NCBI GenBank assembly: GCA_028023455.1
Contig: JAQFVV010012400.1
Span: 10,842,248 to 10,906,247, forward strand
DNA: 64,000 nucleotides
Direction of reading: 5' to 3'
From: Epiperipatus broadwayi
Taxonomy: Eukaryota; Onychophora; Udeonychophora; Euonychophora; Peripatidae
This document shows positions 36,379 to 46,595 of the stretch, piece after piece. Made by a program: the position numbers and the translations under genes. Every line of letters begins with the position of its first letter. Position 1 is the stretch's first letter. Under the pieces are notes generated by a model. That model worked only from the letters and a program-made list of their open reading frames with translations, searched no databases and was not told the origin of the DNA.

Positions 36379-38936
36379 TGCAAAATATTTATTTATTACC
36401 ACAACTTAAGATAATATTTTTGATGAATTAATTTGGATGCCTAAATTCATATATTAATTAATTTTTATGATAACTTGATAAATATATATCATAAACCTCA
36501 TAGATGTTTATTTTAAAAATGAATGACCATACATGTATCTTTCTATTTGCTAGCATAATTATCTGTAATTTTACCAAGGATATCCAAGAAGTGCTTTCCA
36601 TATTTCATAGTTAAATTCTATATTTTGATATTGTAATTCTATTGCATTTTATGAGGAATATGTTTGCCATTCACAAGATTTTGTTGTCAAATGTTCCTAT
36701 TCATGTTTCACTTTAATGGTTAATGATTAAAGACAACAGAAGAAAATAGATGAACTTTTATTTATGTTATTGTTCATTTTAAATGGTAAAAGATTGAATA
36801 TTATTTGTGTTTGTGATTTTTGCAAACTATGTTCTGTTTCAGGTGTATCGTATTTTATATCCTATTTTTGAAATATTTTGACTTAAAGTTCTCAGAATAG
36901 TTATTTATTATATTTTCATATTTTAAAATAGTATGTGTTGTCTTTTGCATATGATTCATTTATTATAGATATATTCTGTATGCTAAATAAATAGATGTAT
37001 ATTTCTATTATTTATTTCATGCTTATTTATTGCATAATTTTATTTAGCAAAATTTGACATTAATTATTACTGTTTATCATCTTTTGCATCCATTAGCTAT
37101 AGTATTTTAGTTTAGAGATAGTACTTTAGTCTCTCTATTTTAGGAATGCTTACTTACGCCAGTATATGTAGAGATAGTAGTATTAGTTTCTCTTATATTT
37201 ATTGTTCTACTAGCAGTATGTATATATTTTTGGATATAGTAGCTTAGGATCTCTATTTTAAGGCAATCCCTATTTAATATTTGGTATATGCATTCTCATT
37301 ATTTTCCTGACTGGTGATAAAGTCCTATGTTTCTTTTCTTATTAGTACTCAATGGTAGGTTATGTTTATGAGTTATACCATCATACCTTTTACTTTACCA
37401 ACTCAATTATTTGTAGATGGACTTAAATTTGTTGTTAATAATGTTGTAAAGCATGTGTAATATTTTTTCATGTCTTTATCTGGCATTTTAGCAGTTTTTA
37501 ACAAGGTATTGAGGAATTATATCTTACTTCTTATAGTATTCTTGAATGATCTAGATGTAAATGATTTATTGTCAATATGTAAGTCCCATACTTGAGTTTT
37601 GGAAATAATTATTATCAAAATTGTAAAATTATATTTTAGGCATAAATAGACAATGTACATCTTTCTTATCACTCCTTCCCTGTTGGATTGGTAAGTTTTA
37701 TTTTGAGTATAGTAAATATTCATAAAAAAGAATACTACTTATAAAGATTATTGTATGAATGAATTGGTAAATGAGAACTTTTTGATAATTAAGCAATAGA
37801 AAGTTTATTTTAATTTGCTGAATTATTTTGCTTAATGCAATTGAATTTATTATTCTTCTTTATAAAATATGATGTAAATTTCATAAATTTTGAGGAAGTA
37901 ACATTTGTAAAGGACTTTGGCTATGTGGACTTAAATATGAAGTATTTGTGATTTTGTATTTGTTTTCCGTAAATAAATATTTATTTTGTTTTTTAAAAAA
38001 TTTCTCATAGTCATTTGTTCATATTCCATTTGTCAACTAGAAATCATTCCACTTATCAACTAAAAATTTAAAAAATCATAAAGTATTATTAAATTATTTT
38101 AAGTGTTTTTGTCATAAGAATACATGAACATTGCAACAAAAAAGAATCACTTTATTGAATATATTATAATTATCTCTAAAAAAGATGTATTTGCTTAATA
38201 AAAAGCTATAATTAGATTTATCATTTTTGGATCATTTCAGCCATTTTGATCTGTTTATTTAAACATCACTGTGCTTATTTATTACAAAAATATTTTTCAT
38301 ATTAAATCATATTTATTATTCTATGATAAAGTTAAATTGTAAAATTTAAATTCAAATTTAGGAGATATTTAAAGAGGTTTATTCTAGGATATTTGGAATA
38401 GCTATACATTCCCTTACCCATTTTAAATATCTGAATGTCATCCTAGATTATTATTCAACGTTTTATAAATTAAGATATTCTTTCTATTTAAGTTAATATT
38501 ATTATTGTTATTATCATAATTATGATAAGACATTAATTTAGGGTAAATGTCTGTCTTATTTTGTTTGTTAGAATATCATTTAATGTAGTATGAATCTAAA
38601 GAATCAAAAAGAATTTATATTATGATTAAATGAGATCATATTACTCTGAATCATATTATTTAAATTTATCTTGTTAGTAAAGAAATTATTTTCAAAAGAT
38701 AAATCTTATGTGGCAGTTTCCAATTTTGTAAAACTAAATATATTTTTATATGATCATGGCAATGAGATATTTAGAAGGTAGATAATGAGGATTGTAGTTG
38801 TAGTAGATGTCTAAAAGAGAAATATTTTAAATGTAACCTCAATGGCATATACTCACAATATTAAGAGTTTATTATTTATGCTAGAGTGAGTGGAGAGTTC
38901 TCCTTTTAAGTTATTGATTATATTGCTTTGTATTTT
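36379..38936. other. AT-rich DNA with a diverged tandem repeat
   Basis: No gene recognised. Three diverged units of about 70-85 bp (each with a GATAGTAGT-like phrase and TCTCTATTTTAGG) lie at about 37110-37270. Confidence 0.5.
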
Positions 38937-38994
38937 CATTCATCATCATCATCAACCATTATCAATCCACTGCAGGATGAAGGTCTCTCCAAGT

Positions 38995-39249
38995 TTAATC
39001 CATCTTTTTCTGATCTTTAGCTTCTCTTCTCCACAACACCCCTGCACATTTTCTTATTTCATCCATCCATCTCACATGTGGTCTCTTTCTGGGTCTTTTA
39101 CAATCTCTTGGAATCCAGTTTAAAATTTCAATTGTCCATCTATTATCATCTCTTCTAGCAATATGTCCAACCCAACTCCATTTCAATCTTTTAATTTTTT
39201 CAATAAGGTCAGTAACACCTGTTTGTTGTCTTACCCATACATTGCATTT
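38995..39249 (-). pseudogene. LINE C-terminal segment beyond the nonsense codon
   Basis: In the same frame as the preceding segment, after the TGA, the sequence continues with WVRQQTGVTD, LKWSWVGHIARRDDNRW and RKRPHVRWMDEIRKCAG, the usual C-terminal region of this LINE group. Its integrity shows that the stop is recent. Confidence 0.8.
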
Positions 39250-40005
39250 TCAATCTCTTCTTGTTACTCCCAACATACATCTCTCCATACTCCTTTGAGT
39301 GGTCTGAAGTCTCTGTATTGCTCTTCTATTAAGTGTCCAAGTCTCAGATCCATAAGTAAGAACTGGTAAAACACATTTGTTAAAAACCATCCTTTTCAAA
39401 CACATAGGCATATTTCCTTTTAGTATCAAGTTATTTCTACCAAAAGCACTCCAACCAAATTTAATTCTATGATTAATTTCCTCCATTATGTTTCCATCTG
39501 TATTAATAATCTGACCAAGGTATTTGTAACTGTTAACTTCTTCTAATTCTTCATAATCAATCTTTATTTTCATATTTTGAGCAAATCGATTAAACATTAC
39601 TTTAGTCTTTTTAACATTTATCTTTAGTCCTATTTTTCTACTTTCATCTGCTAACTCCTGCAACATTTCCTGCAGCTCTGAAGCATTATTTGCAAAAACA
39701 ACTACATCATCTGCGAAATCTAAATGACTTAAATACTCTCCATTTACTTTCACTCCTTTAGTTTCCCATTTTAATCCACAAAATACTTCTTGCAGCACTA
39801 CTGTAAAGAGTTTTGGAGATATGGAGTCACCTTGTCTTACACCTTTCTCGATGTTGATTTTTCCAGTATCATTATGTAATCTAATTGTTGCTGCTGCATT
39901 TTTATAAATATTCTTTAAAATATGACAATATCCTGGATCTATACCTTGATGATCCAATGCTTTAAGGCACTGAAGAAATGTGTATAGAATCGATTGCCTT
40001 TTCAT
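39250..40005 (-). CDS. LINE reverse transcriptase, catalytic part (shifted frame)
   Basis: This frame continues the reverse transcriptase after the frameshift: GVRQGDSISPKLFT (domain 4) and FADDVVVF (domain 5, the two catalytic aspartates), then the thumb with YLGQIINTDG and the LTYGSETWTL region typical of RTE-like elements. The listed methionine is only the first ATG in this frame, within the overlap. The frame ends at a TGA at 39250-39252, where relatives typically have arginine, consistent with a single C-to-T change. The catalytic residues are intact but are not translated with the endonuclease in this copy. Confidence 0.85.
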   Translation of the reverse strand: MKRQSILYTFLQCLKALDHQGIDPGYCHILKNIYKNAAATIRLHNDTGKINIEKGVRQGDSISPKLFTVVLQEVFCGLKWETKGVKVNGEYLSHLDFADDVVVFANNASELQEMLQELADESRKIGLKINVKKTKVMFNRFAQNMKIKIDYEELEEVNSYKYLGQIINTDGNIMEEINHRIKFGWSAFGRNNLILKGNMPMCLKRMVFNKCVLPVLTYGSETWTLNRRAIQRLQTTQRSMERCMLGVTRRD

Positions 40006-41911
40006 AATCTACAAATCCAAAACATAATGACAACTCATATTCATTTGTCCTGTCTATGACTTCTCTCAATACCTCGATATGATCTATTGTACTAAAACCA
40101 CTTTTAAATCCAGCTTGTTCTCTTGGTTGGTGGAAATCCAAAGTTCTCTGTAGACGAGTTGTAATTATCTTGGTAAAATTTTTATATAAAACTGATAAAA
40201 GGCTGATAGGTCTGTAATTTCTAATATCTTCTTTATCACCTTTTTTAAATATTAATATTATTACTGCATTCTTCCAATTTTCCGGTACATCTTTATCATT
40301 TAGACATTTGGTATATAACTTTGCTAAAATTGTTTTTATTTCTTCACCTGCTTCTTTTAATATATCAATTATAATTCCATCATTTCCTGGAGCCTTTCCT
40401 TTCTTCATACACTTAATTGCATGTCTCACTTCTTCATTTAAAATTCTGGGCAATTCGGAAGATGTAATAGATATAGGAGGTACTTGTTCTTTATTACTAT
40501 ATAATTCTTGATAAAAATCTTCTACTAATTTCATGATGTCATCTCTCTTTTTAGTAATAATTCCATCTTTTTTTCTTATTGCAGATATAAATTTCCTACC
40601 AATACCAAAATGTTGTTTAACATTTTTGAGACTTTTATTTTCTTCTACAGCTTTCCTTGCTATTTCACAGTTATACTTTCTTATATCATTTTCAACTCTT
40701 TTCCGTACCATTTTACAAAATTCGAGATATTCAATTCTTTTTAATACATCATTTTTGTATATCTTCATATTCCTTCTTTTCTTCATAAATTCTCTAGTCT
40801 CAGTAGAAATTTTATTAGTCAATTGCTGCTTTTTTCTACCAGCTATGTTTGTTGCAGTTTTTAAAAGTGTATCAGTTATATTCATATTAATTTCATTCAA
40901 ATCTGTATCATGTTCAAAATCTCCTAACACTTGAAACCTATTTGTAAGTTCTAATTTAAATTCATTAGAATGTTTCTGAAGATTAGGAATATCAACTGTA
41001 AATATTGTTTTTCTTAATAATTTTTGTTTTTCTAGTTTTACATTAACACGTAACTTACACCTTACTAATCGATGATCACTTCCTGTGTTAAATTTATTAA
41101 GAACATTACAATCTTGAAATATGTATTTTCTGTTAGTCAAAATATAATCCAATTCTGCTGTACCTTCATTTGGATGCTTCCATGTCCATTTCTTTTTAAC
41201 ATTTTTCTCAAAAAATAAATTCATAATATAAAGTTTTTCTTTTTCTGCAAACTCCACAAGTCTATGTCCTCTCTTATTTCTATTACCATAACCAAAATTA
41301 CCTACAGCAATTTCATCTTTCATTTGTCTACCAATTCTAGCATTAAAGTCTCCCATAACAATTTTAAAATGTTGTTTACTCTGATCAAAAGCCTTTTGTA
41401 CATCCATATAAAAATCTTCTACTACTTCATCACTATGAGAACTTGTTGGGGCATAAACCTGAATTATCTGCATTTGGTATCTGCTATTAAGTTGTATAAC
41501 TAATCTTGCCCCTCTGTCCGATACACCATCAATCTCCACAATATTGTTCTTCCACTTTTTATTTATAATGAATCCTACTCCACTTGTATTTCCAATATGT
41601 GTGCCTTTATAATGGAGTATATGTCCACTTTTTAAATCAATTGTTTCTTCTCCTTTTCTTCTAACTTCACAAAGTCCAATAATGTCCCATTTAATATAAG
41701 ACAGTTTTTCTTCTAATTCTTGAAATCTTCTTTCACTTGAAAGTGATCTGCAGTTGTAAGTACCTAAATAAAAAGTCATCATCAAATGGCAGCCTGGGTC
41801 CGCAATCAGGGGATTCTTAGCACCCTCCGCCTTCAGCCACCAATCGCTGCCTTGGTTGGTGACTTTACAGCTTTCTGGGAATAAGGGCCATGCTTTATTT
41901 TTGTCTGTCAT
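39962..41911 (-). CDS. LINE endonuclease and N-terminal reverse transcriptase
   Basis: This frame of 649 codons begins with a leader of about 45 residues, then an APE-type endonuclease: NCRSL, IIGLCEVRR with the catalytic glutamate, VYAPTSSHSDE, GDFNARIG with the catalytic aspartate, LDYILTNR, and SDHRLV with the catalytic histidine. A lysine-rich linker follows, then reverse transcriptase fingers: IFKKGDKEDIRNYRPISLL, EQAGF and FVDYEKA. The enzyme would nick target DNA and prime reverse transcription of the element's own RNA. The frame is lost after FVDYEKAIDSIH through a +1-type shift near 39985-40005 and stops at 39962. The methionine at 41911 is the first in frame; the true start is not proven. 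Confidence 0.88.
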   Translation of the reverse strand: MTDKNKAWPLFPESCKVTNQGSDWWLKAEGAKNPLIADPGCHLMMTFYLGTYNCRSLSSERRFQELEEKLSYIKWDIIGLCEVRRKGEETIDLKSGHILHYKGTHIGNTSGVGFIINKKWKNNIVEIDGVSDRGARLVIQLNSRYQMQIIQVYAPTSSHSDEVVEDFYMDVQKAFDQSKQHFKIVMGDFNARIGRQMKDEIAVGNFGYGNRNKRGHRLVEFAEKEKLYIMNLFFEKNVKKKWTWKHPNEGTAELDYILTNRKYIFQDCNVLNKFNTGSDHRLVRCKLRVNVKLEKQKLLRKTIFTVDIPNLQKHSNEFKLELTNRFQVLGDFEHDTDLNEINMNITDTLLKTATNIAGRKKQQLTNKISTETREFMKKRRNMKIYKNDVLKRIEYLEFCKMVRKRVENDIRKYNCEIARKAVEENKSLKNVKQHFGIGRKFISAIRKKDGIITKKRDDIMKLVEDFYQELYSNKEQVPPISITSSELPRILNEEVRHAIKCMKKGKAPGNDGIIIDILKEAGEEIKTILAKLYTKCLNDKDVPENWKNAVIILIFKKGDKEDIRNYRPISLLSVLYKNFTKIITTRLQRTLDFHQPREQAGFKSGFSTIDHIEVLREVIDRTNEYELSLCFGFVDYEKAIDSIHISSVP

Positions 41912-42240
41912 AATTGTATATATGTATTGGAAAAATATTTATCATTTACACAAACATTCATTCTGCCTTATCAGGCACTGAGAAGAAAGACCATGGTGTT
42001 TCTTGATCTTAAACTCAGAGGTAAAAAGCCAATAAACTCACCACGCTGGCTAATGTGTGTTGGTGAGCAGCCCATCCATGTTCGTATACTATATGAATAA
42101 TCACATAGTAATAACAGCTGCAATGACAAGAACGTATGGAGTGGACATTAGGAATTTGCCCTGCTCGGTTCCTTTAAGGCCTTCAAGAGGAATCAAAAGG
42201 TCTCCTTTCAGTTAATAGCAAACTCCTTTCTGCAGCCATT

Positions 42241-43238
42241 TTCATTATATTTTGTTATAAATACTTACTCTATATATATCTTTTTATTGTAGCATGTGGT
42301 GTTTATTATATGCACCCACTGAGCTTAGCTATTACATGACATTTTAGCTTATATATTATGTAGTATTGTTATTTAGCCTACACATTGCTGTTCATTTTCT
42401 TTCATATCGTATTCTTTTATGATTATGATTGTGGATCTCTGTTTGTCTTTAGATTACAATTTTGGCACATAAACATATTGAGATTTTATAGTTAATAATA
42501 CTCAAAGCTAAATGGATTTGTCTCAACACTTAGTCAATCTCAATAAAAATAACAAGCAACAATTTCAGACTGATGCCAAAAGGAGGTTGTCTTGACAACA
42601 GCTTAAAACTGTTTGATTGTTATTCTTATTGGGATTGTCTAAATGTTGACTGATTTTAATGATATATATATATAATAGCACATTTAATTTAATAGATTTG
42701 TTTATGAATAAATAAAAATATAAATAATTAATAGTAAAATACTAAAAGTGAAGTATCCTTTATATTTCAAATTAATTATTTTATCACTGAGCTAAATTGT
42801 ATGGGACAATATATTTTATATATAAATACAATTAGTTTTGAAGGCATAATATGCATATATAAAAATAATATTGACAAATATTTAAAAAAATCACTTATGC
42901 ATTGATTTATATATAGGTTTATAGAAGATGATTTTTTTCATTCTTTATGAAAAAAGATATTTGATCATTGACCCATTTCTGTATATTTTGATTTTGTTAC
43001 TTTAATTATTAAATATTGTTTCATTGATATACATAGGCTTATTATTCTGTTTAAGAAAATGGTTTTCTAAAAGTTTCTAAAATTCTTAATGATAGAAAAA
43101 TCATTAATTAATTTACCTGACAAAATGCTCTTGAATAGAAAAATTTGATTGATGACAGATGGTCATAATAGAAGTAACATTTTAGACCTCTGTCTTTCAC
43201 AAGATTTAGTTCTCACTCTTACTTCTTGCAGATACAGA
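42241..43238. other. AT-rich DNA containing one MITE
   Basis: No gene recognised; see the inverted repeat at 42524-42648. Confidence 0.5.
42524..42648. mobile_element. Small foldback MITE (125 bp)
   Basis: Arms of 36-37 bp (CAACACTTAGTCAATC, then CAATAAAAATAACAAGCAA) with a few mismatches at 42524-42560 and 42613-42648. Confidence 0.7.
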
Positions 43239-43250
43239 AAATCAGGAAAT
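43239..43250. repeat. Left target-site duplication of F1 (43 kb)
   Basis: AAATCAGGAAAT matches AAGTCAGGAAAT at 43737-43748 in 11 of 12 positions. Confidence 0.65.
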
Positions 43251-43736
43251 CAAACCACTGAGCATCACATGATCACCCTTTCTTATGCTTGCTCATAACT
43301 GTTATTAAAACAGGCAAAACTCCCCATACAGTAGTGTCACTCAGTGCAAGCCAGAGTAATCAATGGATGCCAGAAGGCTTGTGCATAAAATCCCAATCTA
43401 GTACCTACTCATCCAATATCCCCAGACTAGTTTCTAGCTTGTAGCTTTCATCAGTGAGGAGCTTTAGATCTGAGAGCACTGCATCTAGATCTTAGGATCT
43501 AATGCAACCTGCCAGCAGCTACCCTTTATCTCTACTTAACTACAAAACTATGAGTCTAAATTGAAAACACAATAATATTTTTCAATCTAAACTCATTAGC
43601 TTATATAGTCATATAGACTAGGGATATTGGATGAGTAGGCACTAGATAGGAATTTTATGCACAAGCCATCTAGCATCCATTGATTATTCTGGTTTGCACT
43701 GAGTAGCACTACTGTATGGAGAGTTTTGCCTGTTTT
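43251..43736. mobile_element. F1 retrozyme-like element, head-to-head
   Basis: A leftward unit with the end of a preceding unit (43251-about 43617) meets a rightward, 5'-truncated partner (about 43618-43736) that starts just after the hammerhead's stem III. The left outer end is the long form (GTGGTTTG on minus) and the right the short form (GCCTGTTTTAA), the reverse of the 22.8-kb array. A 12-bp duplication with one mismatch flanks it. No protein is encoded. Confidence 0.82.
43419..43460 (-). ncRNA. Hammerhead motif, F1 with compensatory stem II change
   Basis: Core, stem I and palindrome ACTAGT are intact. Stem II is AGC/GCT where other copies have GGC/GCC: both partners changed and pairing is kept. 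This fits selection on, or descent from, a folded RNA, but two independent transitions cannot be excluded from one copy. Confidence 0.75.
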
Positions 43737-43748
43737 AAGTCAGGAAAT
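43737..43748. repeat. Right target-site duplication of F1 (43 kb)
   Basis: AAGTCAGGAAAT, partner of 43239-43250 with one mismatch. Confidence 0.65.
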
Positions 43749-45344
43749 TAATTTATGCTGATGATATTACTTTAAGTTTTCACAAGAAATTTTTTGCTGA
43801 AATAGTAAGAGTCTCAATAAGAATATAAAAAAAACTTGAAATATTTTTTGAAGATTGAAATCTTATTCTTAGAACAAGAAAAATAGTATGCTCAATTTTT
43901 ATCTAAGCAACAGTGAATAATCACACAATATAACCTTTTGAAATAATTGACTAAAACACAATTCAGTCTTATGCTACTTAGGTGTGACAGTCTAATTTAT
44001 TTTATTCATTTAACTAAAATTAGATCAAAATTAATTTTTAGAAATTACTTCCTTTAAAATCTAGTTGGGACTATTTGGGATTATATTACTTTATGGACCG
44101 GTTCTTTAATACGATCATAATTTAGTGATAAATATTGTGTTTCTACTTGGAGAAAAAGGTTGCACACTAAACTTATGGGTGCTCAAATAAATATTACCAT
44201 AATATATATTGTAGACATATTCAAACCTATTTCTTTGCAGTACTTCACAGAGAATGGATAAAAATCTTTTCAGCAGATTGAATTTGACAACAATTCCAAG
44301 ATATAATTTCACCACATGAGATTTGTCTTTAGATACTCTTTTTGGATATTCAACAGATTCAGGACAATCCATGATTGCTACACTCATATGCTTTAAAAAT
44401 GGAATTTATCAGGCACTGATCTATGTGAATGTGGACAAATCCAAACTATAAATCACATAGGTAGTGATTTCTGTATCTATAACTAGTGGAAAAATTGAAG
44501 GACTTAATAAAAATACTTGTGAATACCATTTCTTAATTGTAATCTCTTTCAAGTTCTTTTATGATATTTTTTTACTAGTTAAGCAGTCAAAAAAAACAAC
44601 AGTGAAATAAACATTGTTTTCAAAACAATAATGGAGAATTACTTGAGGTTAATATGATTTGTAGTCTAAGATTTTTCTTTAAACAAAAAAAGTCTCTAAA
44701 GTCCTTCAAAATGAAACTTTGAAATTAGAATTTCATCAAATTCATTCTGAGCTGAAGATTTTATATTATAATCTGTTTCAAAACAGAATTAGACAGTTAT
44801 TATTTTGTAACCTAATATTTAACAACAATTGCAACTGTCAACCATTGTAATGTTGCTGAATGCATTTTTTAAAAATAGCACATGATTGAAAAGATAATGA
44901 ATCCAGTTTTATATTTTCAAGCCATAAATTAAGAAATCATTAAAAAATAAAATCTTTTAAGAAATCAATTTCTTTGTTCTGCAGATTGCACCCTTTGTTT
45001 GTTTTTTTATTCTTCTTACTGGCATTACTATTAATTTTATTCAATAGAATTTGAATCAGCTCTGATGTTAAAACCATAAATTGGTGACTAATGAAATAAT
45101 TGAAAGTCTTCATTTCATTTTTTTTGTAAACTGACACAATAAGATCTAAGTTCATAATAAAAATGAAGTTATGTTATGCCATTGTGCATCATCTAATGTA
45201 AGCTTGAATAATGAATGGATACAAGATAATGTAGACTTATAAAATCCCTGTATTCAAACTGATTGGTTTCTAGTTTTGTCTTCCTCATAAAATTCATGAA
45301 AATAACTTGAAATTTAAAAAAACTCTATAGTTTCAAAATCATAC
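43749..45344. other. AT-rich DNA without recognised genes
   Basis: No coding frame, repeat or RNA gene supported. Confidence 0.5.
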
Positions 45345-45356
45345 TAATTTAATTGA
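45345..45356. repeat. Left target-site duplication of the F2 array
   Basis: TAATTTAATTGA is found again exactly at 46584-46595. Confidence 0.8.
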
Positions 45357-45413
45357 TATTATATATAGAGTAAGTTAAAAACAAACTCTTATGAAGCTTC
45401 AAAAATACCCTCA

Positions 45414-45455
45414 ACCTCAGACCGCGGTTTCTGCCTCTAGCGTCATCAGTGAGGT
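45414..45455 (-). ncRNA. Hammerhead motif, F2 unit a
   Basis: Minus strand: ACCUCA, CUGAUGA, CGCUAGAGGCA, GAA, palindrome ACCGCGGU, C, UGAGGU. Stem I has six perfect pairs and the core is complete. Stem II is weak: two GC pairs plus a C-A mismatch at the base. Confidence 0.75.
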
Positions 45456-45782
45456 GCTAGGGAATAAAAATACTAGAACTAGTCCAGCATTTTATCAATG
45501 CCTAACTATTGAGAAGAAAATCTGAAACTTTCAGACATTTAAATGTCCAAAAATCCAGCTATCTAACTCAAATAGCCGTATGGGACTGAACTAAGTTCAG
45601 ATACACCATATATTAATAGCTCTAGCAATATAAAATCGCCAAAGCATTAATAGCAAAAAACTAAAATTAAATTGATAAAAAATCAAGTCATATGACCTAA
45701 TTTTAATAAAGCTCCTATTTACAAATGTTATATATAGAGTAAGTTAAAAACAAACTCTTATGAAGCTTCAAAAATACCCTCA

Positions 45783-45824
45783 ACCTCAGACCGCGGTTTC
45801 TGCCTCTAGCGTCATCAGTGAGGT
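45783..45824 (-). ncRNA. Hammerhead motif, F2 unit b
   Basis: Identical to unit a and exactly 369 bp from it. The head-to-head junction follows eight bases beyond. Confidence 0.75.
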
Positions 45825-46059
45825 GCTAGGGATTTTTTATCAATTTAATTTTAGTTTTTTGCTATTAATGCTTTGGCGATTTTATATTGCTAGAGCTATT
45901 AATATATGGTGTATCTGAACTTAGTTCAGTCCCATACGGCTATTTGAGTTAGATAGCTGGATTTTTGGACATTTAAATGTCTGAAAGTTTCAGATTTTCT
46001 TCTCAATAGTTAGGCATTGATAAAATGCTGGACTAGTTCTAGTATTTTTATTCCCTAGC

Positions 46060-46101
46060 ACCTCACTGATGACGCTAGAGGCAGAAACCGCGGTCTGAGG
46101 T
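46060..46101 (+). ncRNA. Hammerhead motif, F2 unit c
   Basis: Same 42-nt motif in plus orientation. Confidence 0.75.
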
Positions 46102-46428
46102 TGAGGGTATTTTTGAAGCTTCATAAGAGTTTGTTTTTAACTTACTCTATATATAACATTTGTAAATAGGAGCTTTATTAAAATTAGGTCATATGACTTG
46201 ATTTTTTATCAATTTAATTTTAGTTTTTTGCTATTAATGCTTTGGCGATTTTATATTGCTAGAGCTATTAATATATGGTGTATCTGAACTTAGTTCAGTC
46301 CCATACGGCTATTTGAGTTAGATAGCTGGATTTTTGGACATTTAAATGTCTGAAAGTTTCAGATTTTCTTCTCAATAGTTAGGCATTGATAAAATGCTGG
46401 ACTAGTTCTAGTATTTTTATTCCCTAGC

Positions 46429-46470
46429 ACCTCACTGATGACGCTAGAGGCAGAAACCGCGGTCTGAGGT
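46429..46470 (+). ncRNA. Hammerhead motif, F2 unit d
   Basis: Same motif, 369 bp after unit c. Cleavage at both would release a 369-nt RNA. Confidence 0.75.
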
Positions 46471-46583
46471 TGAGGGTATTTTTGAAGCTTCATAAGAGTT
46501 TGTTTTTAACTTACTCTATATATAACATTTGTAAATAGGAGCTTTATTAAAATTAGGTCATATGACTTGATTTTTTATCAATT

Positions 46584-46595
46584 TAATTTAATTGA
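46584..46595. repeat. Right target-site duplication of the F2 array
   Basis: Exact copy of TAATTTAATTGA at 45345-45356. Confidence 0.8.

Larger units (their letters stand above)
38937..42240 (-). mobile_element. RTE-type non-LTR retrotransposon (LINE), nearly full length
   Basis: The minus strand carries an apurinic-like endonuclease and reverse transcriptase in one reading path, a less AT-rich 5' leader (about 41912-42240), and a 3' end made of the ATGATGATGATGAATGA-type short repeats common in RTE elements (38937-38955). The 5' edge is estimated from base composition. One frameshift and one nonsense codon break the protein, so this copy is dead but recent. A degraded 3' copy lies at 25.3-26.2 kb. 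Confidence 0.85.
45357..46583. mobile_element. F2 retrozyme-like array, tandem then head-to-head inverted
   Basis: Leftward units begin at 45361 and 45731. The second is cut at 45832 and fused to rightward units covering 45833-46200 and 46201-46583. The period between equivalent sites is 369 bp. Units appear almost identical. A perfect 12-bp duplication bounds the whole. The left end stops at CTCTATATATA, while the right end runs about 80 bp further to TTTTTTATCAATTT, so two 3' ends are used, as in F1. No open frame is conserved. Unit size, tandem arrangement and a ribozyme per unit match known animal and plant retrozymes. Confidence 0.88.

Noticed and set aside
45357-46583. Assembly artefact (inverted duplicate from a hairpin read)
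   Set aside because: An artefact would not be bounded by a 12-bp direct duplication outside the inverted structure, and independent diverged F1 copies show the same geometry. Long reads across the site would settle it.
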